64,000 nt of DNA, from assembly GCA_023238725.1 (NCBI GenBank), contig CM041531.1, positions 531,248-595,247 on the forward strand. Reading direction: 5' to 3'. Position 1 is the stretch's first letter. Each line of letters begins with the position of its first letter. The notes below the pieces were generated by a model. That model ran no database searches. It worked only from the letters and a program-made list of their open reading frames with translations, and was not told where the DNA came from. Source of the DNA: Scortum barcoo. Its lineage: Eukaryota; Chordata; Actinopteri; Centrarchiformes; Terapontidae. The translations under genes were made by a program, and so were the position numbers. Below, one piece after another: positions 63,301 to 64,000 of this stretch.

Positions 63301-63485
63301 GTGGTGGCTGCGGACAGAGAGTCAAAGGCCGGCGTATCGGAGCTGCTGGAGCCGCTTCAGCCTCTGTGCTGAATGTGGAGGATCATTTTAAATATTTATA
63401 TTCATATTATTATTAATATTTAACAGCCTCTTATCCCGTTAGCATATTAGCATGGCTGCGCCCTGCGTCTCTGTCTCTGTACGCC

Positions 63486-63521
63486 GTTTCCTTGGTAACG
63501 CACTAAACGCGCCGTCATTGG
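63486..63521. promoter_or_regulatory. RFX X-box-like site and inverted CCAAT box
   Basis: gtttccttggtaac (63486-63499) is an imperfect palindrome close to the X-box consensus GTNRCC-RGYAAC. About 20 bp further on, cattgg (near 63515) is an inverted CCAAT box. Together they suggest promoter activity upstream of zdhhc1, possibly for a divergent gene to the right. This is motif evidence only. Confidence 0.3.
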
Positions 63522-64000
63522 TCAGTGGAGCTGACCCCGCCCACTTGGCTGTCAATATAAAGTGGTCTGAGCGCGGCCTGCGGGGGGCAGCAGAGAGCAG
63601 CAGACTATTTGTAAACACCACACAGCTCCAGCAGGGGGGGGGGTAGATCATAAAGGTGTGGGGTTACAGTGATACCTGCCCCACACGAGTGTTTAATAAA
63701 GATTTTACTTTGAGGTAATATCTGATGTTCCTGATGTTCATTTAACTCAACATTCAGACTGTAAAGTAAATCACAAACCATCACAAAGCACCTTTTGTCT
63801 TTACATCAGCAGCCCCCACCCCCCCAAGGAAATCAGGACAAACAAGAAATTTAAGATAACAAAATAAAATATCAAAATAAATAAATATAAAGCAACTTTG
63901 TGTGTTAATATGGAGGGCAGGTGTGTGTAGAGTGATTAAACAGATTACTGTGATCACTGTAAATCACTGTTTCGGTAATTTCCCATCCCTATCTATCTAT
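63522..64000. other. Right-hand flank without a recognised gene
   Basis: No exon with recognisable homology is seen. A short open frame from 63452 to 63646 has an N-terminus-like start but no family resemblance, and I leave it out as a gene. Confidence 0.4.

Noticed and set aside
63452..63646. 64-codon frame beginning MAAPCVSVSVRRFL
   Set aside because: Lies in CpG-rich promoter-like DNA; no family match and no second exon visible.

Overview
The window is nuclear DNA of a bony fish, most likely an acanthomorph (perch-like) teleost. It holds short-exon vertebrate genes with GT-AG introns, fish-type L2, Rex3-like and hAT repeat fragments, and very abundant (CA)n, (TG)n, (ATC)n and AT-rich tandem arrays. 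I did no database comparison. Gene names come from recognising the proteins and from splice phases that join into open reading frames.

Layout. (1) 1-5331, plus strand: the last two coding exons of a galanin receptor 1 gene; the first exon lies left of the window. (2) 5.3-16.9 kb: a transposon-rich stretch with a degraded L2-type LINE, a 526-bp MITE with TAA duplications, and a dead hAT transposase interrupted by retroelement pieces, plus minisatellites. (3) 16974-42237, plus strand: a complete trpm1 (melastatin) gene. I place 27 coding exons whose lengths sum to 4695 nt, giving 1564 residues in one frame. Intron 6 carries a mir-204/211-family microRNA hairpin, the position where human MIR211 sits in TRPM1. 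(4) 45220-47567, minus strand: a three-coding-exon tubulin polymerization-promoting protein, closest to TPPP3, with a possible 5' leader exon near 50 kb. (5) 54256-62156, minus strand: zdhhc1, a DHHC palmitoyltransferase in ten coding exons (537 residues), with a GC-rich leader and promoter region at 63.0-63.6 kb.

The genes do not form a functional unit. tppp3 and zdhhc1 keep the order and strand of their human counterparts on 16q22.1, whereas trpm1 and galr1 have human counterparts on other chromosomes (15q13 and 18q23). trpm1 and its intronic microRNA form a host-gene pair. CATGTGA E-boxes of the MITF type cluster in trpm1 intron 1 and at the base of the microRNA hairpin, which fits known melanocyte regulation of this locus but is inference here.

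I found no evidence of a wholly new biological system. The observations most worth checking are the mir-211 precursor with its paired E-boxes, the M-box cluster, facing CA and TG arrays just downstream of the microRNA, a 1.9-kb AT-rich array in trpm1 intron 20, and a GC-AG intron in trpm1.
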